From: Nematostella vectensis
Taxonomy: Eukaryota > Cnidaria > Anthozoa > Actiniaria > Edwardsiidae
Assembly: GCF_932526225.1 (NCBI RefSeq)
Contig: NC_064047.1
Span: 11,709,501 to 11,773,500, forward strand
DNA: 64,000 bases
Direction: 5' to 3'
In this document: piece after piece, positions 20,287-31,654 of the stretch
Numbering within the stretch: the first letter of the stretch is position 1
How the letters are laid out: every line of letters starts with the position of its first letter
Made by a program: the position numbers and the translations under genes
Notes under the pieces: generated by a model
What the model saw: only the letters and a program-made list of their open reading frames with translations
Database searches by the model: none
Told to the model about the DNA's origin: nothing

Positions 20287-21010
20287 TCAACCGTTCCCAA
20301 ACCTAGTTGTCATGATGGCAATCGCAGACCTCTTGTCTGGTCGTGAGGTCCCTGCTATATTGGCAGGCATGTCGACGGAAAATCCTGGAGTTCTCTCTTC
20401 AACTGCCTGTTGCTTTCGCTGCATCACTGTATCAACTATTTTATGTAGGTGGTTTTTTGACGTGGGATCATAGATTGGCTTTGTTACCCATTGTTTACTG
20501 CGCTTTGTGAATGATAGCTTGAAGCGGAGATCTCCGGAAGAGGTTGAAGCTTGCTGGCGTCCAGCATTAGCATTGTGGTCGAGTGCTGCTAATTGTGTTC
20601 TGTCGACCATGCCACGTTGTGGTATGACTCCAGGGACCCTGTGTGGCTGCATAGGTTAAGCTGCATGATGTCATTGAGCAGACGAGCATTTAGCACCACA
20701 TACTTCAAGGCCTAATGTGCTTTTGGCCCAGGATTTAAGCATCTGCTTACGCCGGCTCACGTCTGGCACACTGGTGGTACATGGTGGCTGTATCCAAAGA
20801 GTGGATGCTAGCAACATGGGGCACAACAGATAACCACATCTCTTTTAACAGCTCGCTGCTTCCCTCGCATGCAGATGCGCAGCACCACATGTGATGGATT
20901 GATTTGATTCATATGAGCAGGTCGTTGGTGTCTTCCTTTTTTGCAACCTCAGTTTGCCATGTGCCACACGTCAAATGTTTCAGTTTGCCATGTGCCATAC
21001 GTCACTGGTG
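20287..21010 (-). pseudogene. Degraded DNA-transposon protein (transposase-like)
   Basis: The open frame 20287-20652 (121 residues) reads TQLAALDHNANAGRQQAS, FKLSFTKRSKQWVTKPIYD and NIAGTSRPDKRSAIAIM. Upstream on the same strand, in broken frames to about 21010, are DVWHMAN, KKEDTNDLLI and SSELLKEMWLSVVPHVAS. The order DVWH...WCAS-C-EGS...LLKEMW...ALDHN-N resembles a DNA-transposon-associated protein widespread in cnidarian and fish genomes. I cannot name the superfamily. Multiple stops mean it is non-functional. Confidence 0.5.
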
Positions 21011-21060
21011 TTGGCATTCAGGGTGGTTCTTCTTCAGATCCTATCTGATACCCATCCGCC

Positions 21061-21823
21061 GATCAGTGCATGCTCTAGGATCCAGCGTACTTTGCGGGCG
21101 CTCCCAAAGGTCACTACCGCAGAAGAGCCGCTGGAAAAGTTTATAACAATTTTGTGCTGTGATTGAGCCTTTTTAGGTGTAAAAAAGGCCCAATCACAGC
21201 ACAGCAGTGTTTACTTGTAAATCCATATTAAAAATTAATAACGCTTTTTTATGTTTTGTACAATAAGAGAAACTCTGTAGCCAGAACAACTGCTTGTGAT
21301 ACAGTCGTATTTAGTGGAAAAGAGCGATGTTTTTCCTCAGCTACCTACAGGCTTCGGTAAAAGCCTGGTATTTCAAATCTTGCCACTTCTTTTTAAAGAA
21401 GCCCGCAAAATTGGTGACTCGAATGTTCCCGAGAACACTGTCGTTGTGGTCGTTTTCCCGCTGAAGTCGATCGTCCAACTGCAAGCGAAGAAGCTCCAAG
21501 CGCTTCGAGATCAGATCTATATTAAGACGAATTCTATCTTGAGTTCAATTAAACTTACTGGAGCTTAGGGCTGCAGCATGAAAATAACGTAAACAAAGGC
21601 TGAATTTTCTACATTTTGCCAGCGTTTCTTCCCAAAAAAAATCGAATAAATATATTTTGATTTCTTCGGCTGTCATTTTTAAATTGGCTTAAGCTTCCGA
21701 CGTGTCACGCCCCAAGAACTAGTCTTACTAAGAAACTTTTCCGGCGGCTATTTTGCGGCAGTGACCTTTGGGAGTGCCCGCAAAGTACGCTGGATCTTCG
21801 AGCATGCGATCAGTGGCGACTAC
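21061..21823. mobile_element. Inverted-repeat-bounded fragment carrying RecQ-like helicase sequence
   Basis: About 85 bp at 21061-21146 recurs inverted at about 21738-21823 (shared AGTACGCTGGATC, GACCTTTGGGAG and CTTTTCC blocks). Between the arms lie a 51-bp hairpin (21153-21203) and a helicase fragment. This looks like a small composite or a foldback-type element that captured helicase sequence. Confidence 0.55.
21296..21568 (+). pseudogene. RecQ-like DEAD/DEAH helicase N-terminal fragment
   Basis: 90 residues. FPQLPTGFGKSLVFQILP is a Walker A (motif I) sequence of RecQ-like helicases, and VVVVFPLKSIVQLQAKKLQ corresponds to motif Ia. The Q-motif region lies before it. No DEAH, motif III or C-terminal helicase domain follows, so only about a tenth of a helicase remains. 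It lies inside inverted repeats, so it is probably a fragment carried by a mobile element. Confidence 0.6.
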
Positions 21824-24800
21824 CTTGACCACATTTCCAATTTTTTGATTTATCATCCACGCGGTGCTGAAAGCCAAGACGCTCCATCCCACTGCTGCTA
21901 CCAGCCTCTGTCAACTGCAGACACAGTACAGTAGACATCACCACTGCAGATCTTGTCTCTACTTTGCATTATGTCCAGGGCTATCGCATCGTCCATCACC
22001 TGAGACCCACATGTCACTACCACACTCACCTAGAACTCTTCTCTGCTCTGACCCCCAGAACTCATTCACAACTGGAAGCAGCAGCTCATCTTGAATATGA
22101 TAAAATGTCCTTGCTGAGATAAACTGAAGGTTAAGAATATATGCAAATGATGCTAACTTTGCAAATGTTGAGCCACTGAATAACAAGCAAATTGAGACAA
22201 GGAAGTTTCCTGCTGGCATGCCGCCAAGGACTTGCTAGCTATTCCAGGATGTGTCATGCCCATGAATGCAACCGGCTGCCACCCGCAATATGCTTCCCTC
22301 TGTTGAGCTCTCACTCGACATGACACTTGCCCCGCACTGTGTACACCACATCAACAGCTTTTTTTTAAATATTTTCAAATAAAATGAATTTTCTGTTGTC
22401 CTAGAGTAGCGGGCACGATTAGTGTTCAGAATCCTCACTTCCCTGTTACTGGTCGCTGATTGGATTGGATTATCCATTGACCTCCTGCCCATCCTTGTCA
22501 TTCTCTTCCTCCTCCATCCTCCTCCTCATCACCATAAGTGCTGCTATTCACAATGTTTTGGCATTGTGTGGCATCATCTTTCATAACTCTGTTTAAGTAG
22601 CCGGGTAATTATCAACAGTACAGTACAGTACAGCGCAAGTATTAATCTGGCAGCCTATCGATGTAGTTGTCTTGGCTGGAATATTGCACTGCACAGATAC
22701 ATTCCTTACTCTTGGGGTGTATACATTGGCTGTATAGATTGGGAGAAGGGTGGGATTTAGGCAAATGCTGGAAAACAAGCCAAAACCAGGTGTCAAAACA
22801 ACAACAAAACCAGCATTTTTTTATAAATAAAGAGTTAGTACCTGAAATTTGACCATGCCATCTATTCTATGGTTGGCACAGAACAGCAGGTTCAATTCAA
22901 TTGATCATTTTAAATACTGGATAACTGCATTTTACTTGTTTTTGTTTGTTTATTCGACAGCTCGTAGAAGTTCTTATTGTGATAATCAGCCCATTATATT
23001 TTCCCCTGCTACCAGTTCATAGTTTTTTTAACTATTTGACAGAGTATGGCCCTGGCCGATTAACTTCTTCAATAAGTATATTCCCTGACATTGCATAAAT
23101 TCCAGTTCCCAAAGGGGTATAGGGCAAAGATAGGATATTTGATAGGAGGGGTCCAAAGGACCCTTTATACGACATTTTCTCTATGTTAGATAGTGTCCCA
23201 TACATTTACTGTATCTTTAGCTGCTCTAGAAAAAGTCTTTTAATAAGAAATGACCCCCCTTAGGTGATCTAGGTGGTCCCTTTTAACAGAAAATGACCCA
23301 CTTTTTGAGGTCTGGAAGGGAATCCTAGTTACACACCTGCTCTTTGCTTGGGATCATCATACCCCACCCCCTGGCATGTGCTACCTTTGGTATGAAAAAG
23401 CATGAAGTATTCTTGTAAGGGTGTACTGATTGCACATTAAAAGTTCAGCAAGAAAATATAAGTTTGTGGAGACTTGTGCCGAGGTGCCCAACCCCTTCAC
23501 CTTGAAATTATCTAATGGCCCATAGCTATTGCTGGATTGGAGGGGGGCAGGATAAAGTCATTAAACTATACAAAAGGAGTCATTCTATATTCAAGGGGGT
23601 GGTAAATTATAATGACAGGTCTTTTGTTTTTTACTTGAGCTTTCTTGAACCCGAAAGGTTGCTAATAAATTTCACATTCTTTGTTAATCCTTGAAATCTG
23701 AGCAAAAAGGCTAAGAATAGGTCGTACATTTAGAAAAAAAAAACTAATTCATTTCAGTAGCGGGACTTCGGAGGAGGGGGAAGGTATCCTCAGGAAATAT
23801 TCAAGACTGAAGTTAAGGAGTGTATGTTTTTAAATTTGATTTTTATCGCATGGCCAAAAGAGAAATAATGGGACAAATATAGTAAATAACATGGTAGTAA
23901 ACCACGTAAGAGTCGCGCGTTAATATTATTGGCAAAAAAAAAACAATGTGTAAACATACCATAATTTTCAAACCGAACGAACTATCGAACGATACAGGTA
24001 TTTCTTGCTTTCGGCAGACTTTTAGATTACAGATACTATAGATATGCATGAGTCAGTGGATGGTTGTTATACAAGAAGATGGTTAAGAAAACAACACGTC
24101 TTCATGAAATCAGGCCCGAGTCTGAAAACGACTAAGCACTGATATTTCGCGTGTAGAAGATGATAGTTTTGGACGATCGGTTAGTGGCTTGCCTAGTCAA
24201 GTGCATTTGTCAATCGAATGAAACGTTCATTAATACGGATTAGTGGGCTTATATTTTGGATGCTAAAACCACTAGAATTTGGCCATTGGTTGATGTTTAC
24301 GGCAGTTACCGACAGAGGTAAGAAGATTTTTTCTATCATTTTTCAATACGCAAGTTCAATGTGCTAAAAAATTGATCGGTAATTCAAATTATTTGCTTTG
24401 GACTTAAGCATTTTCACTAACTGTAATAGCTTAAGTGTAACCTGTATCTAGTGATTTTGATGAAAATTCGCACCGGAATAAAAACAAAAAGTTTAGAAAA
24501 AAGAATAATAACGAAAGTTATATAAAGCTTCAGTGACTCTAAGTTATATTATCATAAGTAAATTATTAGTTAATTTATGCACAAGGTTTTCATGATGATA
24601 ACAGAATGCAGACAAAATAGGTCTTTATTATACCCTCTCAATAAGAAAGTTAACCTTCCAGCATTGTTTAATAATAATATGAGAACCGAACTGCCATAGT
24701 ATTTGGCCATACTTCTATCATTCTCTTAGTTTATTTTTACTTAAAAGTAAAGTACGTCGGTTTGTAAAAAAGCAAACAACTCGTATCAGTGTTGAAGTGT

Positions 24801-26130
24801 TAGCTAAAGCATCAATTAACAAGCATTTTTTCGAGTATTTTTCTTTCATCACATGCTAACAATGCTAGTTTGAAAATGAATAGCTATTGTAAGTAGTGGC
24901 GCTGCACATAACTTTAAGCGTGAATTTCATCCATAAACAAATATGAAACAAATATGAAACAAATATGAAAGTTTGTAGGTTTTTCGTGGAACGTTTATAA
25001 AATAAGAGGTTGCGCTGCGCATGCCACAAAAACATGAATAAAAAGTCATGAATAAAAAAGAAATTCAAAACGCAAAGAGTAATTTTTTTGAGCGCCAGGT
25101 AAAATTAGTGTCCGAGCATTCAACCCTAAGTAAAGAGGTAACCTTTTGAGACTAAATCAATTGATAAAGTTGTGCGGTAATAAGATAAAGCGTTGCCTAA
25201 AGTACTTGTAAAAGTAGCAGAACTTTCGCAAAAAAGGTTACGGAAAAGAAGAGAAGCATAAAATCATATTTGACAAATTTTCACCTGTTGTTTATTTGAC
25301 GAGGCTTTTGAACATGGCTCATGGCTTGGCCTTTCCATGTTTGGGACCGCAGTTTCTCTAAGACGTCACTGCGCTTTGCCTTCCATTAACTCTTCTCGTA
25401 AGTTGCGTTTGTACGAATTATTTTAGAAATGTTCCGAACAGGCGCAGTATTTGGGGAGATCGGCGAAGTCTTATCTTAGTGACGGTTCTTGGGGGAAGCG
25501 GTGAAAGATAATTACTTGTGTTTTTAAATTGAATTTAATTCCTTGTGTTTTTCAACCGGACAGCGCAGTTAACCATCTTTCTAAATACAAATTTCCCGCC
25601 GGGCAGAGCCCGCGATAAAAATATTATATCATATTGCGTGAAAGCCTTAGCGACAAACCGAGTGGATGTTCAGACAGTACGCAATAAAACGAACGGTGAG
25701 AGTTTTTGCGCTAACCAGCAAAAATCCAAAATGGAAGCGAAACGTCGAATTTCTTAAAAAAACGAATAATAATCGCGCGAGAACACCCACAGTAAGCGTA
25801 TTTTTTGTTTCTTTTTACGACTAAATATAAGTCCTGGTTGTATTTAGCTTGCAGTTCCCCTTAATATAAAATTACAAATAAGGGCCGAGGGTGATCCTGG
25901 AAAAATTCAACGTGGTGTTGATTAGGGCTGGTAGCGCTAGGAAATTCACTATATATTTTGTTTGTTTTTTCGTTTGCAGCGCTAATAATTTTGTAAAAAT
26001 ACAGACGCGCTCAAACTAGATGAATTTCAAATCAACATTGAGTCCAACTACAAATTGATGTAGTTTGAGAGCTTGCAGTTTGTTTTCCTCACGCATTTTA
26101 AATACACGTGCGCTCAATCTTTCATTTGCT
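21824..26130. other. Intron 2 remainder, no gene found
   Basis: No coding family is recognisable. About 23115-23340 is a dispersed repeat related to 13150-13250 (shared CATACATTTACTGTAT). 22617-22633 is a short CAGTA microsatellite. The rest is AT-rich unique sequence. Confidence 0.4.
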
Positions 26131-26138
26131 TTAAGACA

Positions 26139-26170
26139 CTGATGAAGAGGTAGAAGCCTCGAAACGTCTA
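26139..26170 (+). ncRNA. Hammerhead-ribozyme-like core motif
   Basis: CTGATGA, then GAGG/CCTC closing a TAGAAG loop (stem II), then GAAAC and GTC. This satisfies the CUGANGA...GAAA core. Stem III is absent as a monomer because GAAAC abuts GUC, so activity is doubtful. Such motifs are remnants of Penelope-like and related retroelements. Confidence 0.35.
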
Positions 26171-26596
26171 TATTTTTACCAAATTATTAGCGCTGTCAAT
26201 AAACATTTGAACAAATTTCTAAAACTGGTTACTAAAACTTCTTGATTACTAAACAGTTACAAATTAGTTTCTAATGGCAGGGGGGTAATTGTCAATAACA
26301 GTAAAGTCTAAATTAACTATTTTCTGCATAGAATTCGAGAGTACGTGTACATAATTGTTTTTACAGTAATTCTTGCGCTGAAAACGTTGAGAAAATAAAC
26401 TTAGTCTTCTTACTACTTAAAACCTTCTTACAGATCACAAGCAATCCGGTGCTTGACTTGTTGTATTATAGACTGTTTCATCTCATATGTGACCATGTGA
26501 TTATATGATTTCAAGGTCGAAAACATTTCATACATTATTTGCACTATTCACGGTTTTACTGGTAGAGCTGTAATACATTTGCCGTTTTGTTTACAG

Positions 26597-26862
26597 CCGA
26601 TGTAAAAGCTGTGTTCCATAGCTACATGCTCCCCAAGCCTCTTGTAAATGCGACGACGCACAGCAATAAGGCGGTTATGGAATGTCACTTGCAATATATG
26701 GCAAGATTCGATTTCCCAAATTGGAAGAATGTCTCGTACGAAATCAAGTGGTACAAGCAAAATAAATTAGCCAAAACAGGAGAAAAGCAGTGCATAACCA
26801 AAGAGTCTGAGTGTGCTTACCAGCCGCAGAAAATTCATTTAGAAGCTGATCCAGGAAGCACG
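26597..26862 (+). CDS. VWDE-like gene, coding exon 3: extracellular segment
   Basis: 266 bp between TTTGTTTACAG| and ACG|GTGAGT, entering in phase 1 and leaving in phase 0. It encodes 88 full codons including AVMECHLQYMARFDFPNW, VSYEIKWYKQNKLAKTG and a CITKESECAYQ stretch with two cysteines. The W-Y core (YEIKWYKQNK) recalls an immunoglobulin-like or VWDE linker beta-sandwich. Phase continuity with exon 2 and the acceptor/donor quality support it. Confidence 0.65.
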
Positions 26863-29594
26863 GTGAGTTGTTTGTTATAGTTTGTTATATGTGCACATTT
26901 CTTAATCAGACAATAGCACCGTCCGTAACGTTTTATTGGTTTCCTATATCCAAAACAAAAACACATAGAGTACAAGAGTACGATCACCGTAAGTACTTCA
27001 ACACCTTTTAAAAAAATCAATAGCTTAATATGGTATCAAACTCATTAAATACAACCAGTTTAGCTTGGACGTCTAGCTGTGTAACACATTTCACGCGTTT
27101 GCTTTTCTTTCAACTCAGGCGAACAGATTATGCTAAATACGTCTAAAAAGTCCGGGGTCAGATTCTTGAACATAATTATACAACATAACGGCATTTTGAG
27201 GAGGGCCTCAAATTTTAAACAGGGTTAAGGGGGGGGGGGCTTATATTCTGAACAGGTATTCTGATGAATTCACGAGCCTCCTAATAGCCTGGAAATAAAA
27301 TATTTTCTGGGAAGAGCCCCAGACCTCTACCAAATAGTTAAATGAATGTGATACGCCTTCTGCTTGCACTTTCATGACTTGAGTTTCGGTGGCGTTGAAA
27401 ACCATTATCCCCTAAAATGTGGCTTCTAATTCATGTCAAATTCCCCCTACAAACTTTTCAGATTGGTGGTATGAAAAGATATGTAAATAAGATTTCAGTT
27501 GGGTGTAGAAGCTAAGGATGTTATTTTCCATTTAGGTTTTAAAAATAATGCATTTCACATATTTGAAAATGGCAAAATTTTCACGGGAGAGCATGCCCCT
27601 AGACCCCCTATACAAAAGCATTAACATCCCTGAAAAATGGGCTCGAAACAACCTTTGTCCTGGTTTGAGGGGTTTAAGGCCAGCTCCGCCACTCGCTCAC
27701 ACACAACAATTTAGCATGCGAGGGGAGGTGAAGGTGTCTGACTTTCCACAATTTGAATTTTAAACGGCGACATTCAGTTCATTGGCAAAGTGCCCAATAT
27801 CCCCTTTATTTGTTTGTACTGCACAGATCGGTTGTTATTACAATTGTGGGTTTACTACAACTGTGGGCACCTTTTATTACAATTGTTGGTTTCTAACATT
27901 GTGCTTATTACATTTGTGGGCTCTACACTCATACGGTTATACAATTATTTATGAGTTTACAGAAAAATTATTCGGACTATAGACCAAATGCCCTAAGAGC
28001 ATTAAGAGCACGAAACGAGACTTAATATGGAAATGTGCTTTGAATGGCGGCCATGTGACCTTCGCTCCGCGAACTTGTTTACAGCTTTTTTCTTCAGGTT
28101 CACGCCTTTTTCGCATGTGTATGTTCACATTTCTTTTCAATTCAATAGAACTATTTACAGTTGACAGATGTAGGTTGTAGTGTATTAGCACACTTTACTT
28201 AGGTATCATATAACAGAGATGACGTTATCGATAATGATTATTTGTAATACCATATAAGGTCATGGCGTATGCCATAAGTTGTAAATACTGTGATTAAAGA
28301 TCAGTCTATATTTACAAACCAAAGCGTGCGGTTGTGTTAACTGACTCCAATGAATATATAGCGAAAGACACTAAATAGGTAGCAGATTTCTAATTTTTTT
28401 TTTCGGAATGGAGTGACTTTACCTTCGTTTTATGCCAAACGTCGAGGAACGCTTCACTGCTATCTGGTACTTAAAAGTTAATGGTTGCTTACCTTCGAGA
28501 TGATTTGTCTTTATTCATATATCCCCATTAAGGTGGGCACGACATAGAAATGCCGAGTTTGGTTTCTTCGCTACGTAATGTTTGGTTCCCTTCGTATTTA
28601 CTGATTTAGACTTTGTTCTGTCATTCTGTGAACTAAAAAGCGCACACAGGCTATTACAAACGCAAATGTGGTCTAATTATTATTCCGAGAATAATGATCT
28701 TTCCCTAAGCAGATAGATGCTAAACTACAAAAGATCTTCCTCTCGTCCAGCTTTTTATGTGCTGGCTTGTCTTGTCTAGTTTCTTCTTCTTCAGTGGGCC
28801 CACCTCCATCTATTAGAAGCTTCTGTGAGCATAGAAAATTCTTGTAATCTTAATTCCGGACATTCACTTTCAATGGCTTACAGTACAATATCATTACAAT
28901 ACCTCCGGACAGTATTCCACTTCAAAGAATTCTGGAACTCTCGTTGGAGTATAAAATTTAACTAGCTTTTACCTTATTAAGGGTTGGGAGGGGGGGGGGG
29001 GGGGAGGTTGACGCTCAACTTTGGATTACAACTCCCATTCAGGCGACAGGCGTCGTTATTATTTATTATAGACTTTTTCTGGTCATTGTAATATATGTAA
29101 GCCATAAAAGTATCTTCTTTATTAACAGTTTTTTTTTGTCTTTAAAGTGGCACTCGCACGCTTGTTTTAAGAATGTTTAATAAAATATGAAAAAGTGTGT
29201 AACAAAACAAGGTAAAATCTTACTTATTACTTCGCTCAATCGTATTAAATAGAAATGAACAAATTCTCCGTAAAAGCGATTTCATGCGAAGGATTTTGTT
29301 GGTTTATTGATGCAATGTCAAGGCTTGAGTAAAGGTACAGCCTGTTCCGAAACCTAAAAGTACTATTTTCAATCCATTTCCATCCGCTCGATGTGAGAAG
29401 TTCAAACCGGAATATTGAATTTATCTGAAAGATCAAAGGTCATTTAAAAAAAAAACTTGATGGTTATTTGAAGTATTCCGCATGATACTTACTGTTTTTT
29501 TAGATTGCCTAAATGACGCTATTAAATCACTCTTCAACGTGATAGTGCCCCTTTAAGGGGCCTACTGGAAATACAATCACACTTTGGAGTGGAA
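26863..29594. other. Intron 3, left part, no gene found
   Basis: Unique AT-rich sequence with G-homopolymer runs near 27230 and 28990. Copies of a low-grade dispersed repeat lie near 27170-27310. No reading frame with family motifs. Confidence 0.4.
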
Positions 29595-29667
29595 AGTAGT
29601 ATAGTAGTTGGCGGTTCCAGCGCACTTTCGCGAAAATGCGCTCGAACCAAGCCAACTGCTGTACACT
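29595..29667. repeat. Terminal palindrome of element 2
   Basis: It starts AGTAGTATAG like element 1. The arms AGTTGGC and GCCAACT and the inner pair AGCGCA (29619-29624) and TGCGCT (29637-29642) preserve the two-level hairpin, with changes on both sides of the stem. It ends CTGTACACT in place of CTATACTACT. Confidence 0.7.
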
Positions 29668-29839
29668 GCCGTGTGACGGAATCCACTGTGTGGAAACTGC
29701 CGATGGAATCCACTGTGTGGTGACTGCTGATCGAATTCATTTAATGGAAACTTTACATTTTTTTTATTTTATGGAGACTATATGTTAATTTTAGTTTTAT
29801 GGATACTATATAAATTTCGTGCGGTGTGTGCTGGTTTCA

Positions 29840-30132
29840 TTTTATGATACAATCCTATGGTTATGGTTGTTGCGTGACATTCTTGGGCTTTTGATTCTTA
29901 GGAGCGAATAAGGGAATTCCCCGCTGGCGAGTCTCGGCATGTCTATTGTATTCAGATATAGGGACTTTCTCGCGGACAAAGTGGAATGTTCTAGACGTTC
30001 TTAGAGTCACGGCAACGCAATAATATTTTAATTCCTAGGAGCGAATCAGGGATCCCCCGCGGGCGAGTGTAGACTGGCACAGCTGTGCCGTGACGTCATA
30101 GAGGAATGTAGTCTCTTGTGTTAGTATATAGA
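29840..30132 (+). promoter_or_regulatory. Duplicated putative promoter block upstream of the VLTF3-like remnant
   Basis: GTTGCGTGACATTCTTG, then TTCTTAGGAGCGAATAAGGG (about 29897) and a second copy TTCCTAGGAGCGAATCAGGG (about 30034), about 141 bp apart. CAGCTGTGCCGTGACGTCA follows before the ATG. Element 1 has only one copy of the GGAGCGA block. Confidence 0.45.
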
Positions 30133-30333
30133 ATGGATTGTAATATATGAATCCATATGGCGTTAGAGGAAGATGGATATTACTGTCCATTTTGTGATCT
30201 AAGGATAGCGGAGTACGTAACTAAGGGAGAGTCGGCGAGGTTCGAGGCATGTTGTGGTAGGCAGGATACGGTAAATGACAATGGAGCTAATGTGTGTAAA
30301 AATTGTGGGTTTCACCATGGATACGACAAATAG
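30133..30333 (+). pseudogene. VLTF3-like zinc protein, truncated copy
   Basis: Homologous to the gene at 6753-7226. The ATG at 30133 is followed by a stop after five codons; from 30157 it reads MALEEDGYYCPFCDLRIAEY, then SARFEACCGRQDTVND and VCKNCGFHHGYDK before a stop at 30331. The zinc cysteines are kept but the conserved RRKSVYYRKYH core and everything after it are lost. High similarity over the first 60 residues shows elements 1 and 2 are close relatives. Confidence 0.7.
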
Positions 30334-30512
30334 ATTTGTGTAACGTATAAGTATATGGACATTGTCAATGCGAGGAAGCATACTATCCCAAAGATTGAAG
30401 CTGAAGAGGAGACAAGAGATATTAGAGAGAAGAATGTAGACTCTGTGAATAGGCCAATAGCATATCCAGAGAGGCCGGCTATCACCGATGGGATCGAGGC
30501 TGCTGGGCCAAG

Positions 30513-30848
30513 ATGGCGGGTTTTGACAGTGGCTTCACCAACGATGATAAGAAGATTCTGAGTGACGCTTGGCTTCCTTTACCGAGTGTAGTGTGGGATA
30601 GGCAAATGCGTGATGGTACAACAGTTGGGAAGATGTTGGATAGAAGCGGTGAAGTGAATGGGGTGCTAGGGCCGAAGAAGGGGCGTGTCATTCGAACTAA
30701 GAAATCTAGGGAGAAACATGCAGAGGTGATAAGTGAATTTGCTAGAAAAATTGATACGATACAGAGGTATAGGGCGAGGTTAAAGTCTTTTAAGGAGAGG
30801 GTTAAGTCAGGGAAAGGAGTATATAACCAACCAAAACGGAATGCGTAA
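30513..30848 (+). CDS. Polinton-associated protein of unknown function
   Basis: 111 residues. It starts MAGFDSGFTNDDKKILSDAW, then VVWDRQMRDGTTVGKMLDRS and ends in a basic helical stretch (REKHAEVISEFARKIDTIQR, RLKSFKERVKSGKG). No counterpart is seen in element 1. An overlapping frame 30355-30561 is in another phase and may be an N-terminal continuation broken by an indel. I do not recognise the family; position between the VLTF3-like and YYNDPKDLL genes suggests an element gene. Confidence 0.4.
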   Translation: MAGFDSGFTNDDKKILSDAWLPLPSVVWDRQMRDGTTVGKMLDRSGEVNGVLGPKKGRVIRTKKSREKHAEVISEFARKIDTIQRYRARLKSFKERVKSGKGVYNQPKRNA

Positions 30849-30884
30849 AAAATATAACAGAATGGACAATACCGGACTTTAAAG

Positions 30885-31235
30885 ATAGACGTGCCGAAGC
30901 TTATGGGTCACCTCAGACTGATAGCCCATAAGGACGGTCAGAAGGTGTATGACAAGAGAGTCGACTTCGATACGATAGATATACTCACAAAGCGTTCAAT
31001 AGTAGTAAAAAATACAGCGACTTCTCTAGAATGGTATTCATTTGTTGTTTAAATTAATTCATTTGTTCATTTGGAGTTGAATGAGCTAGGTGAGCTCCCA
31101 ATACATAGAACCTCAAAGAAGTATTAAAAAGTTGGTTCAGGTGTGGTGTACTATAACGACCCCAAAGACCTTCTATCTAGGTTGGAATTATTTGGTGGTT
31201 CGATTCAAGCGGGTAACTATGGCGTCAGAAACCGT
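30885..31235 (+). pseudogene. 'YYNDPKDLL' Polinton protein, broken
   Basis: DVPKLMGHLRLIAHKDGQKV and YDKRVDFDTIDILTKRS at 30890-31000, stops near 31050 and 31125, then VVYYNDPKDLLSRLELFGGS and IQAGNYGVRN at 31143-31225. The matching C-terminus of the gene survives in element 1 (4427-4556). Unknown function; conserved immediately upstream of penton genes in related elements. Confidence 0.5.
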
Positions 31236-31239
31236 TCAA

Positions 31240-31652
31240 AATTCCCTTGGGTAAAAGCGTCGCCGGTAATTGGTTTTCACGGCACCGGGTTTTATTTTGA
31301 CGGTGCCGGGTTTTCTAAAAGCCCTGACAAAATTACCCGGGGAAAAATAGTCGCCGGCAATTGGTTATCACGGCACCGGGTTTTATATGACGGTGGCGGA
31401 AATTTGCCGAGGTAAAAGCGTCGCCTGTGCCTCTTTTAGTGACGTTATCGATGACGTCATGCCCAGGTGACATGTCTTCGCACCCCCCCTTGACACCTGC
31501 ATGACATCTGCCAAGAAAGACTGGCTTATGATGGTTCTATGACGAGATATGAGTATTGCCGTTTTTAGTGACGTCATCGATGACGTAATGCTCAGTTGAT
31601 ATATCGTTGCACCCCTTTTGACACCAACATGACATCTGCCAAGTTTGGTTAA
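31240..31652. repeat. Two pairs of direct repeats at the element 2 inner boundary
   Basis: AAAGCGTCGCCGGTAATTGG (31255) recurs near 31349 and 31416 with CACGGCACCGGGTTTTAT copies at about 31279 and 31370. Then TTTTAGTGACGTTATCGATG (about 31433) recurs near 31562 with GACATCTGCCAAG copies at about 31502 and 31632. Confidence 0.6.
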
Positions 31653-31654
31653 CA

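Larger units (their letters stand above)
29595..31430 (+). mobile_element. Polinton element 2, 5' terminal fragment, decayed
   Basis: It starts with the terminal palindrome (29595-29667), followed by decayed tandem repeats, a duplicated putative promoter block, a VLTF3-like remnant, ORFs of unknown function and the YYNDPKDLL gene remnant. Order and sequence match the right end of element 1 in the opposite orientation. It ends around the direct repeats at 31240-31430. The remaining Polinton genes are absent, so it is a truncated insertion within intron 3 of the host gene. Confidence 0.75.
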
